From: Tissierellales bacterium
GTDB taxonomy: Bacteria; Bacillota; Clostridia; Tissierellales; Tissierellaceae
Direction: 5' to 3'
Length of the DNA: 58,136 nt
Assembly (NCBI GenBank): GCA_014360205.1
Contig: JACIXZ010000001.1
Coordinates: 1-58,136 of the forward strand
Every line of letters begins with the position of its first letter. The stretch's first letter is position 1. A program made the position numbers and the translations under genes. Shown piece after piece: positions 17,276-25,748 of this stretch. Below the pieces are notes generated by a model. That model was not told the DNA's origin and did no database searches. It saw only the letters and a list, made by a program, of their open reading frames with translations.

Positions 17276-19327
17276 ATGAAAAAAACAGTATCTATTTTAC
17301 TCGCAGTGGTGCTGCTTTTGAGCAGTCTTGCTGGATGCGGCAGCAAAAACGACGCGGCAACGCTTTCGCCGGAAGCTACCGGTGTCGCCCTGTCAAACGG
17401 CGTTAGTATAGAGTTGGGCGATTATGTGCTGGACGGTGAAGCAGAAATTACCGTGGGCAAGCTGCCCGTGGAAGAAAATAAGGATGAAGGATACAAGATA
17501 GAAGCCTACGACTTCAAGCTTGGCGAAATGTCAAAGCTTTCAGACTTCATCACCCTGCGTATCCCCTATGATACCTCATACTGCGAGGATGGGCAGGACC
17601 CGGCAAAATGTGTGGGCGCAAAGTACAAAAACGAAACCACCGGAGAATGGGAGGATGTGCTGTTTGAGGTGGACGCAGCTGCCAATGAGCTTATCATCTA
17701 CACCGATCATCTCTCAACTTTTGGCGCATTCCATGTCAGAAATGAGGGCAAACGCAGCGCCTATATCACCGACATTTATTCAGACGTTAGCGGAATCGAC
17801 CAGCAGCAGGCGATGAAAACGCTCCGCGAATATGTGGCAGGTGGCGGCGCGGACGGAGAGGAAGCGGCGAGTCTTGCTGCGCGGCTCCTCACAGGCTATA
17901 ACGGATTTTTGGGCGGCGTGGCAGGAGCAGCCGGAGAAGCGGGCTTTGCCACAGACCTCACAGGTACGATCCTGAACATGGTGTCCCTGGGCAGCCCGAC
18001 TTTTGATACCGCGCTGGCTGATTCGGCCTACAAAAAAATGAACAAGCTGGGCAAGGTAGCGGCGGCAGTGAAAATCAGCGCGGTGATGTTGAGCACGGAA
18101 AAGACAGACGCTGACACCCTCGGCTTATATAAAGACACGGCGATGCTGGCGCTCTCCTATGCCGATTCCGCGGCGTGGGGACTTGCCGCCAGCGGTCTGT
18201 TCATTTTTGACTACACCATAAGCAGTATGTTTGAGCAGGGCATGGCGATGAAAATGGATAAGATAGACGAGGTCTATGTCTATTTCAACGACCAATTCTC
18301 CGGCACACTGGATGGAGGTAATGGCTGGAATGCTCGCAGCCTTAAGGATTGGCGGCAGGTGCTGATCGACATAACCGAAACCAACCCCTTTCCTGACGAT
18401 GCCAAGGCTGCCATCGAAGCGGAGATAGACCGCTATGCCCGCGTATTCTGGACGCTGGGCGATATGGAAAAGGCCATTGTTGTTACAGATATTGAGGATA
18501 AGGGAACCAAAGGTTCCGTCACCATCCCCGACCCGACCCAGGCGGAAATCGAAACCTTAGTGGTTGCTTACAAGGCGCAGCTTTATGAACGCCTCTACCC
18601 GGTAATACAATCGGTTAGTGTGTATATGCAGCGCAAGGCCGAGGCTGCGTATCTGGCCGCGCTGAACGAGGTCAAAGCGTTCTTTAACCAAACCATCACA
18701 TTTAATATCGTGGAGGATGTTCCCGATGGCGAGAAGTCGCAGTATGACGGCTACGCCCTGCGTTTCGCCCCGCTTTCCGAAAACACGGTGAAGGAGAGCT
18801 GGAGCGGTACGCTGAAGAGCGCGGGCGGGGCCTCCACCAAGTTTACCCTGTTGGGCTATGTGCAGGCCGGTTGTCCCAAGGAGCTGCAGCTGTTCAAACC
18901 CGGCGACGACCCCGATAGCGACGAACCAGAACTGACGTTGGGCTTCAAGCTTTCCGCGCCGATTACGGAGGTGACGCTTGGCGGACTGCCGTTGGAGGAG
19001 CTTTTTGGTACTTATTTCTTGACATTTAACTCTAACGTGAGTGAAGAAAGCGACTCGGGACACTTTACCTTTATGCGCCACGAGGGACAATTGGGGTTCC
19101 GATCGGATGATCTTTATTTGGGGGGGTTCCTATTACCGGGCGGGCCATATGAATATAACCCGGCCACCGCTACGGCTATTTGTGAATTTAAAAGCGAAGA
19201 ATTCTCTCTATCTGCTAAGGTTTACTTTGTTTCCAAAGACGGCATTATTCATCTTTCAAGCACCGCAACTACTTATGGAGGAGAGGACACGGTAACCGTC
19301 TATGGCGAGGGAACCAAAATTGATTAG
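17276..19327 (+). CDS. large lipoprotein, paralogue 1
   Basis: 683 residues with a lipoprotein signal peptide (LLSSLAGC, lipid-anchored Cys near 21). The N-terminal domain has AYDFKLGEM, ITLRIPYDTSYCEDG, GEWEDVLFEVDAAANELII and TDHLSTFGAFHV, a beta-rich region also found in paralogue 2 at 20231. A long helical middle follows (about 150-420). The C-terminus has a second beta region (YALRFAPLSENTVKESWSG). No known enzyme motif was seen. The same architecture repeated two genes downstream suggests a pair of cell-surface proteins controlled by the LuxR regulator. High G+C and CTG/GCG codon use differ from the core genes. Function is unknown. Confidence 0.75.
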   Translation: MKKTVSILLAVVLLLSSLAGCGSKNDAATLSPEATGVALSNGVSIELGDYVLDGEAEITVGKLPVEENKDEGYKIEAYDFKLGEMSKLSDFITLRIPYDTSYCEDGQDPAKCVGAKYKNETTGEWEDVLFEVDAAANELIIYTDHLSTFGAFHVRNEGKRSAYITDIYSDVSGIDQQQAMKTLREYVAGGGADGEEAASLAARLLTGYNGFLGGVAGAAGEAGFATDLTGTILNMVSLGSPTFDTALADSAYKKMNKLGKVAAAVKISAVMLSTEKTDADTLGLYKDTAMLALSYADSAAWGLAASGLFIFDYTISSMFEQGMAMKMDKIDEVYVYFNDQFSGTLDGGNGWNARSLKDWRQVLIDITETNPFPDDAKAAIEAEIDRYARVFWTLGDMEKAIVVTDIEDKGTKGSVTIPDPTQAEIETLVVAYKAQLYERLYPVIQSVSVYMQRKAEAAYLAALNEVKAFFNQTITFNIVEDVPDGEKSQYDGYALRFAPLSENTVKESWSGTLKSAGGASTKFTLLGYVQAGCPKELQLFKPGDDPDSDEPELTLGFKLSAPITEVTLGGLPLEELFGTYFLTFNSNVSEESDSGHFTFMRHEGQLGFRSDDLYLGGFLLPGGPYEYNPATATAICEFKSEEFSLSAKVYFVSKDGIIHLSSTATTYGGEDTVTVYGEGTKID

Positions 19328-19565
19328 GGCAAGGGGTACATCGTCATATCAAATAATTTTAAAAGGCTTATTTATTATTCTGAAAAAAATGCCTTTCGAC
19401 TACGACAAGAAAACCAGTACGGCAACTTGCACTTATGAGCATCCGGACGGAACCACTACAACAGAAACACTTGTGTTTACAAAAGAGAAGGGAAGTATAT
19501 ATGTTTCCGGCACTTCAACATGTAAGGCAGGAACAGTATATTTTGAAGGCCGCAAAGCCGATTAA
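19328..19565 (+). pseudogene. C-terminal fragment of a third lipoprotein copy
   Basis: The frame covering about 19385-19565 reads MPFDYDKKTSTATCTYEHPDG, then TETLVFTKEKGSIYVSGTST and YFEGRKAD. It lines up with the last 60 residues of the gene just upstream (GPYEYNPATATAICEFKSEE, then KVYFVSKDGIIHLSSTAT). It has no signal peptide, and the only starts lie inside the preceding gene. It is most easily read as the tail of a duplicated or deleted copy, or as the original tail after recombination between copies. Confidence 0.6.
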
Positions 19566-19616
19566 GACAAAATCTAACTCGGCAAATAAAAAAATGATTT
19601 TAAGGAGGCTTCTTCC

Positions 19617-20207
19617 ATGAAAAATACATTAATCATATTCTTATCATTAGTACTTATGCTCACCTTAGCAGCTTGCGGCGAAAAGGACGGGGGCATATCA
19701 GCGTCCGAAAGCCCCGCACCCGTCGAATCGGGCAACGTTCCATCCAGTGAGGCGGGAGCGGATGAAAACAGGTATTACGGTATCGGAGAAGCAGCCGAGG
19801 TAAACGGGCTTTCCATCACTATTGACGGGGCGGAGCCTTTCGATTATACAGGTATGCTTTCAAGGGCGAAGGACGGATTTGAATATGTGAAGGTCTGGTT
19901 TACCTTCACGAATGTCTCCGACGAACCGATAGATTCCCCGAACAAGAAGGACATCTATATCATCTATGAGGAAGGGCCTACTGGGGACGAGAGCGATATG
20001 AGCTCGGAGGAAAATTCACAGGTGATGTCGGACGTTGCTGACAGGAACAAGCGGTATATGGAGGACATAGAGCTTGCACCTGGCGAATCCACCAGTGGCT
20101 GGATGGTCTATCAGCGGCAGACCGACAAAAGCGAGGTCACCATGCACTATTATTCCGGATTTGTCAACGTAGCACCGGATTTAAGGTTCAGATTTGTGGT
20201 TGAGTAA
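19617..20207 (+). CDS. lipoprotein with DUF4352-type domain
   Basis: 196 residues with signal peptide and lipobox LAAC (Cys near 20), an acidic/Ser-Pro linker to about residue 55, then an immunoglobulin-like DUF4352 domain. Typical signs are the opening YYGIGEAAEVNGLSITIDGAE, the core FEYVKVWFTFTNVSDEPID and the late LAPGESTSGWMVYQRQ. DUF4352 proteins are extracellular and mostly of unknown function. AAGGAGG precedes the ATG. It sits between the two large lipoprotein paralogues in one run of genes. Confidence 0.8.
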   Translation: MKNTLIIFLSLVLMLTLAACGEKDGGISASESPAPVESGNVPSSEAGADENRYYGIGEAAEVNGLSITIDGAEPFDYTGMLSRAKDGFEYVKVWFTFTNVSDEPIDSPNKKDIYIIYEEGPTGDESDMSSEENSQVMSDVADRNKRYMEDIELAPGESTSGWMVYQRQTDKSEVTMHYYSGFVNVAPDLRFRFVVE

Positions 20208-20230
20208 GTCGATAGAAAGGAGTTTGTGCA

Positions 20231-22225
20231 ATGAAACAAAAAATATTATCTATTCTACTTGTAGCCGTCATGCTGGTGCCTTTACTGGCAGGGCTTTCCG
20301 GATGCGGCTCTAGTAATCAGGAAAACTCCACGGGTGTTCAAAAAACAGAAACCTTCACGGTGGAGGATGGACAGACTGAATTGGCTTCAAAAGACGGCGC
20401 GGCTATAGACTTTGGGTGTCTGCTAGAGGCTGGCGAAGAACTCACCATACAAAAAGTATTGCCCGCGTTAATAGACAGCGATGTTGAAATATACGCCTAT
20501 GATTTTAAACTATCATCTGGACAACTGGAAGGCGCTGTCGAATTAACCATTCCGTATGACGACTCGGGACTTGGAGCCGATGAAGAGATGCTTTCGGTCT
20601 GCGGTAAGTATTTCAACGAACAGAGCGGTCAGTGGGAGGATGTATTTTATACAGTGGATGCTGACGCTAATGAGGTGCATATTCTAACCGATCACCTCTC
20701 CACCTATAGCGTGTTTAAAGTAATGAACCCAGGAAAGCGTAGCGAATACATTTCCAATGTCAATGCTTACGCTGCTTACATGACTACAAAGCAAGCGGAG
20801 CAGCTGCTCAAAACCTACGCTGAGCAGGGGCCATCGTGGCAAGAGGATGTTATATCAGCCTTTTTATATGCAAACAATTCATTGCCAATGTTTGTTGAAA
20901 CAAATATCCCTACTCTTTTAACACTTGGAGGAGTGTATGACGAGATGATCAGCGAATCGTTCGGTAACGCATTGACTGTTTTGGGGATAGCAACCTCTTG
21001 TACGCAATTCGCATATGACGCATATAACAACGGACTAACAAGCAAGGAAACATCGATCAGTGGAATGAAAACCGTATTGAATCTAGGGCTTAATTTGGCA
21101 TCGTCTCAAAAATATTTGTTGGAATCATTTCAAGTGGCCTATGTGGGCGTCGGAGTAATAGATATTGCGCTTACCGATGTGATGAATTTTGCCATTGACA
21201 CCAAGTATGAAAGCACAAAAAATATGTACGACGCTTATTATGCAAGACCCGAAAATAAACGCCGTGTCAAGGATTGGTACAATTTATTCAAAAATATATA
21301 TACAGAAAACAAGTCCTCCCCACAGACAGCGCTGGACAAAATGAAGAGCGAGGTTGACAACTATGTAAATAAGTACTGGGAGGTCGCAGAAAGTGACTGG
21401 GATTCATGGATAGACGCCTTTGACAAAAACGGTAATTTGTCAAAGTATCCGTGGCCATCGAAGAGCGACCGCGAAAAAATTTCAAGTAATTACAAAGCTG
21501 AGATTTATGATTATCTTCAGGCTGTGTTTCAGTCTCTGAGCCGGGATATGTATTTTGATGCTCTTAGTCAGAGAGAAAAGGAGTATAAACAGCTCGCTGA
21601 ACTGCTTAACACAACATACACCATCACAATAAAGGAACAGGAAATAGAGGGCAAGCAGCCCAAATGGGCAAACTGCTATGTCAAATTGGCACCTCTCTCC
21701 GATAAGGTTACCGCAAAAGCATGGACAATAAAGTTGGATGATAAATCAAATGGACAGTTTAAATTTACTCTGCTTGCACACGAAACAGCAGGTTTCCCGA
21801 TGGAACTGGAATTTTATGAAACGCAAAAGGATTGGGAGGAGGGTAAGGTTGCGGCTAGTACAAAGCTAAAACCATTTACAAGCACCGAAAAAACCTTCAC
21901 TATAAAAACACAGGATGAAAAGGTTGACTATTCAGGAACCTTTACAGGTATACTTCATGCAGTGGAAACAGGTAAGGATATTGATGTGACAACAGTTGTC
22001 ACTTTTGAAAAGGATTTTGGCGACGGCTCTTTCTATAAAATCGTCTGCACAAATAATGAAACTGGGAGCACATACATCAACAACAGCTATTTTGTACGTT
22101 GGTCGACAGGCGAGGCGAATATGGCGGGAGCAAAATTTGTATTTTCCCCTGATGGAACATCGTTTAGCGCTTCCATGCGAGACTACAACGATAAAGAGTG
22201 GGCCGTGATTAACTGCTATAAGTAA
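20231..22225 (+). CDS. large lipoprotein, paralogue 2
   Basis: 664 residues with a signal peptide and lipobox LSGC (Cys near 25). The N-terminal domain (AYDFKLSSGQLEGAVELTIPY, QWEDVFYTVDADANEVHIL, TDHLSTYSVFKV) is clearly homologous to that of the gene at 17276. The helical middle region is alike in length. The C-terminal third differs: it has YVKLAPLSDKVTAKAWTIKL, then a beta region ending in AGAKFVFSPDGTSFSASM. Codon use is intermediate, less G+C-rich than paralogue 1. No catalytic motif was seen. A surface role under control of the LuxR membrane regulator is an inference. Confidence 0.75.
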   Translation: MKQKILSILLVAVMLVPLLAGLSGCGSSNQENSTGVQKTETFTVEDGQTELASKDGAAIDFGCLLEAGEELTIQKVLPALIDSDVEIYAYDFKLSSGQLEGAVELTIPYDDSGLGADEEMLSVCGKYFNEQSGQWEDVFYTVDADANEVHILTDHLSTYSVFKVMNPGKRSEYISNVNAYAAYMTTKQAEQLLKTYAEQGPSWQEDVISAFLYANNSLPMFVETNIPTLLTLGGVYDEMISESFGNALTVLGIATSCTQFAYDAYNNGLTSKETSISGMKTVLNLGLNLASSQKYLLESFQVAYVGVGVIDIALTDVMNFAIDTKYESTKNMYDAYYARPENKRRVKDWYNLFKNIYTENKSSPQTALDKMKSEVDNYVNKYWEVAESDWDSWIDAFDKNGNLSKYPWPSKSDREKISSNYKAEIYDYLQAVFQSLSRDMYFDALSQREKEYKQLAELLNTTYTITIKEQEIEGKQPKWANCYVKLAPLSDKVTAKAWTIKLDDKSNGQFKFTLLAHETAGFPMELEFYETQKDWEEGKVAASTKLKPFTSTEKTFTIKTQDEKVDYSGTFTGILHAVETGKDIDVTTVVTFEKDFGDGSFYKIVCTNNETGSTYINNSYFVRWSTGEANMAGAKFVFSPDGTSFSASMRDYNDKEWAVINCYK

Positions 22226-22314
22226 AAAACTATCTTATTTACAAGATATGTCAGACAACATAAGAAAACATGGACATCCACGCCTAAAACAGTCGAAACA
22301 AGGAGTGAAAAAAT

Positions 22315-23014
22315 ATGTTTTGCCATAATTGTGGAAACAAGGTGCCTGACGGGACTGAATTTTGCATCAGCTGTGGTAAAGCTGTAGCCCATACAACCTC
22401 GAAAACAGCTACACCGAATAAAATGGTAACACTTGTGCCCTCACAGGGAGATACATGGCTCGTCGGATTCTCCGATAGGTGTTATTCACCGGAGATAATG
22501 GCCGCAGCGAAGAAAAACAAAAAATCATCAATAGGGTGTATGTGGCTATTGGTTTTCGTACCGCTCATTGGCTTTCCCGTTGCTGGATTGCTCATGGATG
22601 ATTTTTCTTTTGGAGAATCGGTGATCATAGGTGTCGGCATTGCCATTGTGATGCTGATAATGAATGTACTGTCTGTACGAAGAGCTAAACAGCCTGTGTG
22701 GGAGGGCATCGTTACCAATAAATCCAGTAAAGTTAAGTACGAGCATAAAGACGATGCGACAAAAACTTATACGGAATACACAGTGGCAATTATTACCGAT
22801 AAGGGTAAAAAAGACTATTGTGGAAAAAGACAATCGGCGATATATGTACGACTATCTGGATTTAGGAGATAAGGTGCGTTTTCATCCGAACTTCGGAACA
22901 TACGAGAAATACGATAAATCGAAAGATAGCATCATATATTGCAATGTCTGTTCCATAAAGAATCCCATACAAAGTGATCGTTGTAAGCGATGTAATAATC
23001 TGCTGTTCAAATAA
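22315..23014 (+). pseudogene. double zinc-ribbon membrane protein, frameshifted
   Basis: The first frame (22315-22872) starts MFCHNCGNKVPDGTEFCISCGKA, a zinc ribbon. It then has two membrane spans near residues 78-115 and a beta region (EGIVTNKSSKVKYEHKDD, EYTVAIITDKGKK). At the A6 run near 22806 the sense of the protein passes to the overlapping frame. That frame goes on with YDYLDLGDKVRFHPNFGTYEKY and a second zinc ribbon, CNVCSIKNPIQSDRCKRC, ending at 23014. A full-length protein would have ribbons at both ends. The shift may be a mutation, a sequencing error in a homopolymer, or less likely programmed slippage. Confidence 0.7.
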
Positions 23015-23264
23015 AGAAGGAATATCTACGACGAAACAATTCAACACATTGCAGAAGGAGGCAGAGTGATAAGCAACAGGCTTTAATAGCTGAAACTTTG
23101 CCACTTCTGATGATAGAAAAAAAGAAGAATTAAAAAGACATATAGGATAATAGTAAAAAGCAAAAATATCTTCTAAGTGAGAAAAATAATACATTTTAAC
23201 AGAGATAAAAATTGTTTCAGTTTAGCTTGCATTTAGCGTAGCTTATTACAATTACAAAATTATA
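23015..23264. other. intergenic with IS30-end relic
   Basis: From about 23145 the sequence AGTAAAAAGCAAAAATATCTTCT resembles the IS30 3' region near 430-450. It runs into the end motif at 23190-23236. No gene was seen. Confidence 0.5.
23190..23236 (+). repeat. IS30 right-end relic, copy 3
   Basis: TTAACAGAGATAAAAATTG, then TTTCAGTTTAGCTTGCATTTAGCG, nearly identical to 513-554. Same orientation as copies 1 and 2. It stands immediately upstream of the ars promoter and at the right border of the G+C-richer block. Confidence 0.75.
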
Positions 23265-23336
23265 TTGACAACTATCGATATGATTGATATTATTGTCATA
23301 TCGATAACATTCGATATCATCGATACATATAAATAT
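23265..23336 (+). promoter_or_regulatory. ars promoter and ArsR operators
   Basis: TTGACA (23265-23270) and TATTAT (23288-23293) are spaced by 17 bases. Repeated, partly palindromic ATCGATA-type units overlap and follow them (ACTATCGATATGATTGATA and CATATCGATAACATTCGATA, then ATCATCGATAC). Tandem dyads over the -10 region are what an ArsR repressor would be expected to bind. Confidence 0.75.
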
Positions 23337-23351
23337 GAAGGAGGTAATTTT

Positions 23352-23687
23352 ATGAAGCATTCATATGCAGATTATGTTCCTGCAATTAAGGCTATGTCAG
23401 ATGAAACAAGGTTAAAGATTATTGATATGTTATCGTGTGGAGAAATGTGCGCATGCGATATATTAGAAGAATTCAGTATTTCTCAATCCACTCTTAGTTA
23501 TCATATGAAGATTTTATCTGAAAGCGGTCTTGTAAATGCAGTACGTGATGGGGCTTGGATGAGATATACCTTAAATAAGGAAAAAACGGATGAGGTTATA
23601 GCTTTCTTTACATGCATAACAAACGATAAAGAAGATTGTATTTGTAAAAAGAGCAATAATAAAAAATCTGATAATCAATGTTGTTAA
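23352..23687 (+). CDS. arsR: ArsR-family arsenite-responsive repressor
   Basis: 112 residues from ATG 23352, behind GAAGGAGGT; the longer frame from 23265 overlaps the promoter. It is a winged-helix ArsR/SmtB protein. The metalloid site is visible as GEMCACDIL (the ELCVCDL motif), and the recognition helix as SQSTLSYHMKIL. A Cys-rich tail (CICKKSN...QCC) could add ligands. It should repress the operon until As(III) binds. It is the first gene of arsR, arsD-like, acr3, with short spacings. Confidence 0.92.
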   Translation: MKHSYADYVPAIKAMSDETRLKIIDMLSCGEMCACDILEEFSISQSTLSYHMKILSESGLVNAVRDGAWMRYTLNKEKTDEVIAFFTCITNDKEDCICKKSNNKKSDNQCC

Positions 23688-23700
23688 GGAGGATTTAGTA

Positions 23701-24324
23701 ATGAAAAATATTGAGATTTTTGACCCAGCAATGTGTTGTTCGACAATTGTAAAAACTAAAAGCTACCCCACAAACGAAGAATTTTCGGCTAGGTTAGGGG
23801 TGGAAATAAGCGCAAAAGCTCAAAAGAAGAGTGGTTGTTGCGGACAAGAACAGGGGAAAAAGCAGATTGTAATTGATTTTCTTTATCTCGACCTAAGTGT
23901 ATGTAAGAGGTGTCAAGGAACTGAAACTAAACTCTATGATGCAATCAATGAAGTATCTTCAGTATTAAGTGAGGCAGGATTTGAGATAGTAGTTAATAAG
24001 ATTAATATAAATTCGAGGGATTTAGCCATTAAACACCATTTTTTAAGTTCTCCAACAATTCGTGTAAATGGTAGGGATATTGCTCTTGAGGTTAAGGAAT
24101 CTTCCTGTAAGGAATGTGGGGATCTGTGTGGTGACTCTGTTGATTGCAGGGTTTGGGTGCAGGATGGTATAGAGTATACGGAACCACCAAAATCCATGAT
24201 TATCAACGCAATTTTGAAAGAAGTTTATGGTGGCCATGGTCCAATTCCTTTATCAAATGAGAAATATGAAATCCCACAAAACTTAATTACATTTTTTGAT
24301 AGCTTAGAAAAAAAGGAGGATTGA
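23701..24324 (+). CDS. ArsD-like start fused to a DUF2703 domain
   Basis: 207 residues. The first 15 (MKNIEIFDPAMCCST) are the unmistakable N-terminus of ArsD arsenic metallochaperones. The usual ArsD sequence then stops, and a segment with SGCCGQEQG leads into a DUF2703 domain from about residue 58. Its marks are VIDFLYLDLSVCKRCQGTE, SSPTIRVNGRDIALEV and KECGDLCGDSVDCRVW. DUF2703 proteins are thioredoxin-like and often found in arsenic operons. The hybrid could be a fusion by deletion in which the arsD start and ribosome site were retained. AAGGAGG precedes the ATG. Function in handling As(III) is inferred from context. Confidence 0.75.
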   Translation: MKNIEIFDPAMCCSTIVKTKSYPTNEEFSARLGVEISAKAQKKSGCCGQEQGKKQIVIDFLYLDLSVCKRCQGTETKLYDAINEVSSVLSEAGFEIVVNKININSRDLAIKHHFLSSPTIRVNGRDIALEVKESSCKECGDLCGDSVDCRVWVQDGIEYTEPPKSMIINAILKEVYGGHGPIPLSNEKYEIPQNLITFFDSLEKKED

Positions 24325-24330
24325 TTTAAC

Positions 24331-25407
24331 ATGAGTAAGGAACAAAATGGAGGAATTGGATTTTTTGAAAAGTACTTAACCGTATGGGTTATTTTATGTA
24401 TGTTTGCAGGGGTATTGATTGGAAAGTTTTTACCTGGTATACCAGCGTTTTTAGGACGTTATGAATATGCAAATGTATCAATACCTATGGCGATTTTAAT
24501 CTGGCTTATGATATATCCAATGATGCTAAAAGTAGATTTTCAAAGCATTAGGAATGTAGGAAAAAATCCCAAGGGACTTTTTGTTACATGGATAATCAAC
24601 TGGTTGATAAAGCCATTTACTATGTTCGGCATTGCATGGCTGTTTTTCTTTGTAATTTTTAAATCTCTAATTCCGGCAGAATTGGCAAAAGACTATCTTG
24701 CAGGAGCAATACTTCTTGGAGCAGCACCGTGTACAGCGATGGTGTTTGTATGGAGTTATTTGACCAGAGGCAACGCAGCTTACACCGTTGTGCAAGTGGC
24801 AACGAATGATCTTATAATTCTCATAGCTTACACGCCTATAGTTGCATTTCTTCTTGGCGTCGGCGGAGTAACCATACCTTGGAACACTCTTATTTTATCT
24901 GTAGTATTATTTGTTGTTATCCCGCTAGCTGGTGGCATAATTAGCCGTAATTACATTACAAAAAGGCGAGGACTCGATTACTTTGAGAATACTTTTATAC
25001 CGAAGTTTGGGAATGTCACTACCATAGGTCTTTTGCTAACATTAATAATAATCTTTTCATTCCAAGGTGATGTAATTCTAAATAATCCACTGCATATTGT
25101 TTTAATTGCTATACCATTAATTATTCAGACTTTCCTAATTTTTTTCATTGCATATCTAACAAGCAAGGCTATAAAACTTCCGCATGAGATAGCAGCGCCT
25201 GCAAGCATGATTGGAGCCTCTAACTTTTTTGAACTAGCAGTTGCCGTTGCGATTGCATTGTTTGGAACTCAAAGTCCAGCTGCACTTGCTACTATTGTAG
25301 GAGTTCTAACAGAAGTGCCTGTTATGTTGATATTAGTAAAGATAGCGAATAATACAAGACATTGGTTTCCAGAAAAAGTCAATGAAGCTGGTATGGCCAA
25401 TGAGTAA
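24331..25407 (+). CDS. acr3: Acr3-type arsenite efflux permease
   Basis: 358 residues with ten membrane spans, a member of the Acr3 (BART superfamily) arsenite exporters. Diagnostic stretches are LLGAAPCTAMVFVWSYLTRGN with the conserved Cys near 131, VQVATNDLIILIAYTPIV, and near the end APASMIGASNFFELAVAVAI. It pumps As(III) out using the membrane potential. The gene follows the ArsD/DUF2703 hybrid by six bases and its stop overlaps the ATG of the arsC relic, so the three were one operon. Confidence 0.95.
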   Translation: MSKEQNGGIGFFEKYLTVWVILCMFAGVLIGKFLPGIPAFLGRYEYANVSIPMAILIWLMIYPMMLKVDFQSIRNVGKNPKGLFVTWIINWLIKPFTMFGIAWLFFFVIFKSLIPAELAKDYLAGAILLGAAPCTAMVFVWSYLTRGNAAYTVVQVATNDLIILIAYTPIVAFLLGVGGVTIPWNTLILSVVLFVVIPLAGGIISRNYITKRRGLDYFENTFIPKFGNVTTIGLLLTLIIIFSFQGDVILNNPLHIVLIAIPLIIQTFLIFFIAYLTSKAIKLPHEIAAPASMIGASNFFELAVAVAIALFGTQSPAALATIVGVLTEVPVMLILVKIANNTRHWFPEKVNEAGMANE

Positions 25408-25504
25408 TAAACTAAAGGCTGCATTTATATGTGTTCATAATTCATATTGAAGCCAAATAGCTGAGGTACTTGGTAAGCTTTTTGAAGGAGATATATTTGA
25501 AAGC
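25400..25504 (+). pseudogene. arsC: broken arsenate reductase (arsC) start
   Basis: The ATG at 25400 overlaps the acr3 stop. It reads MSNKLKAAFICVHNSY, stop, SQIAEVLGKLFEGDIFES, then a second stop and no further homology. In the intact homologue at 39282 the same region is FICTHNSCRSQIAEALGKHF. The Arg of the catalytic CX5R loop has become TGA at 25448-25450, one Cys has become Tyr, and the last two thirds of the gene are missing. A role for selenocysteine is ruled out because the position corresponds to Arg. Confidence 0.8.
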
Positions 25505-25748
25505 TATTGATAACTATATTTTTCATTGCTCCGTCTCTCTTAGCTTTATCCTTATAAGCTTAGATATAAAAATTAATCAAAATTTGGTTAAGAGGCATGC
25601 TAAACTTTTATTATATACTCTTCCCATTACAAAAACGTACTATGGATCTTAACACTGACCATGCTCGTGTCGAGCACACTGAAAAGAGCCACTGAGATTT
25701 TATATCCAATGGCTCCTTTGAGGTGTTATATTTAGTTTTATATTATAA
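25505..25748. other. intergenic between convergent units
   Basis: A short open frame at 25470-25652 gives no recognisable protein. A leftward terminator occupies 25680-25716. Confidence 0.35.
25680..25716 (-). terminator. terminator of the minus-strand gene
   Basis: On the minus strand GAGCCA and TGGCTC form the stem, followed by TTTTC. It lies 33 bases past the stop of the gene at 25749. Confidence 0.55.

Noticed and set aside
18557-19090. Long minus-strand open frame inside the lipoprotein gene
   Set aside because: It is a shadow of a G+C-rich gene, with no start signal and no motif.
22664-23014. Separate gene in the shifted frame
   Set aside because: It has no ribosome site, and its sequence continues the zinc-ribbon protein of the other frame.
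23145-23236. A second complete IS30 element before the ars operon
   Set aside because: Only the end and a short 3' untranslated stretch are recognisable; no transposase coding sequence is present.
25448-25450. TGA in the arsC-like relic as a Sec codon
   Set aside because: It replaces the catalytic Arg, not a Cys, no stable hairpin follows, and the gene is truncated shortly after.
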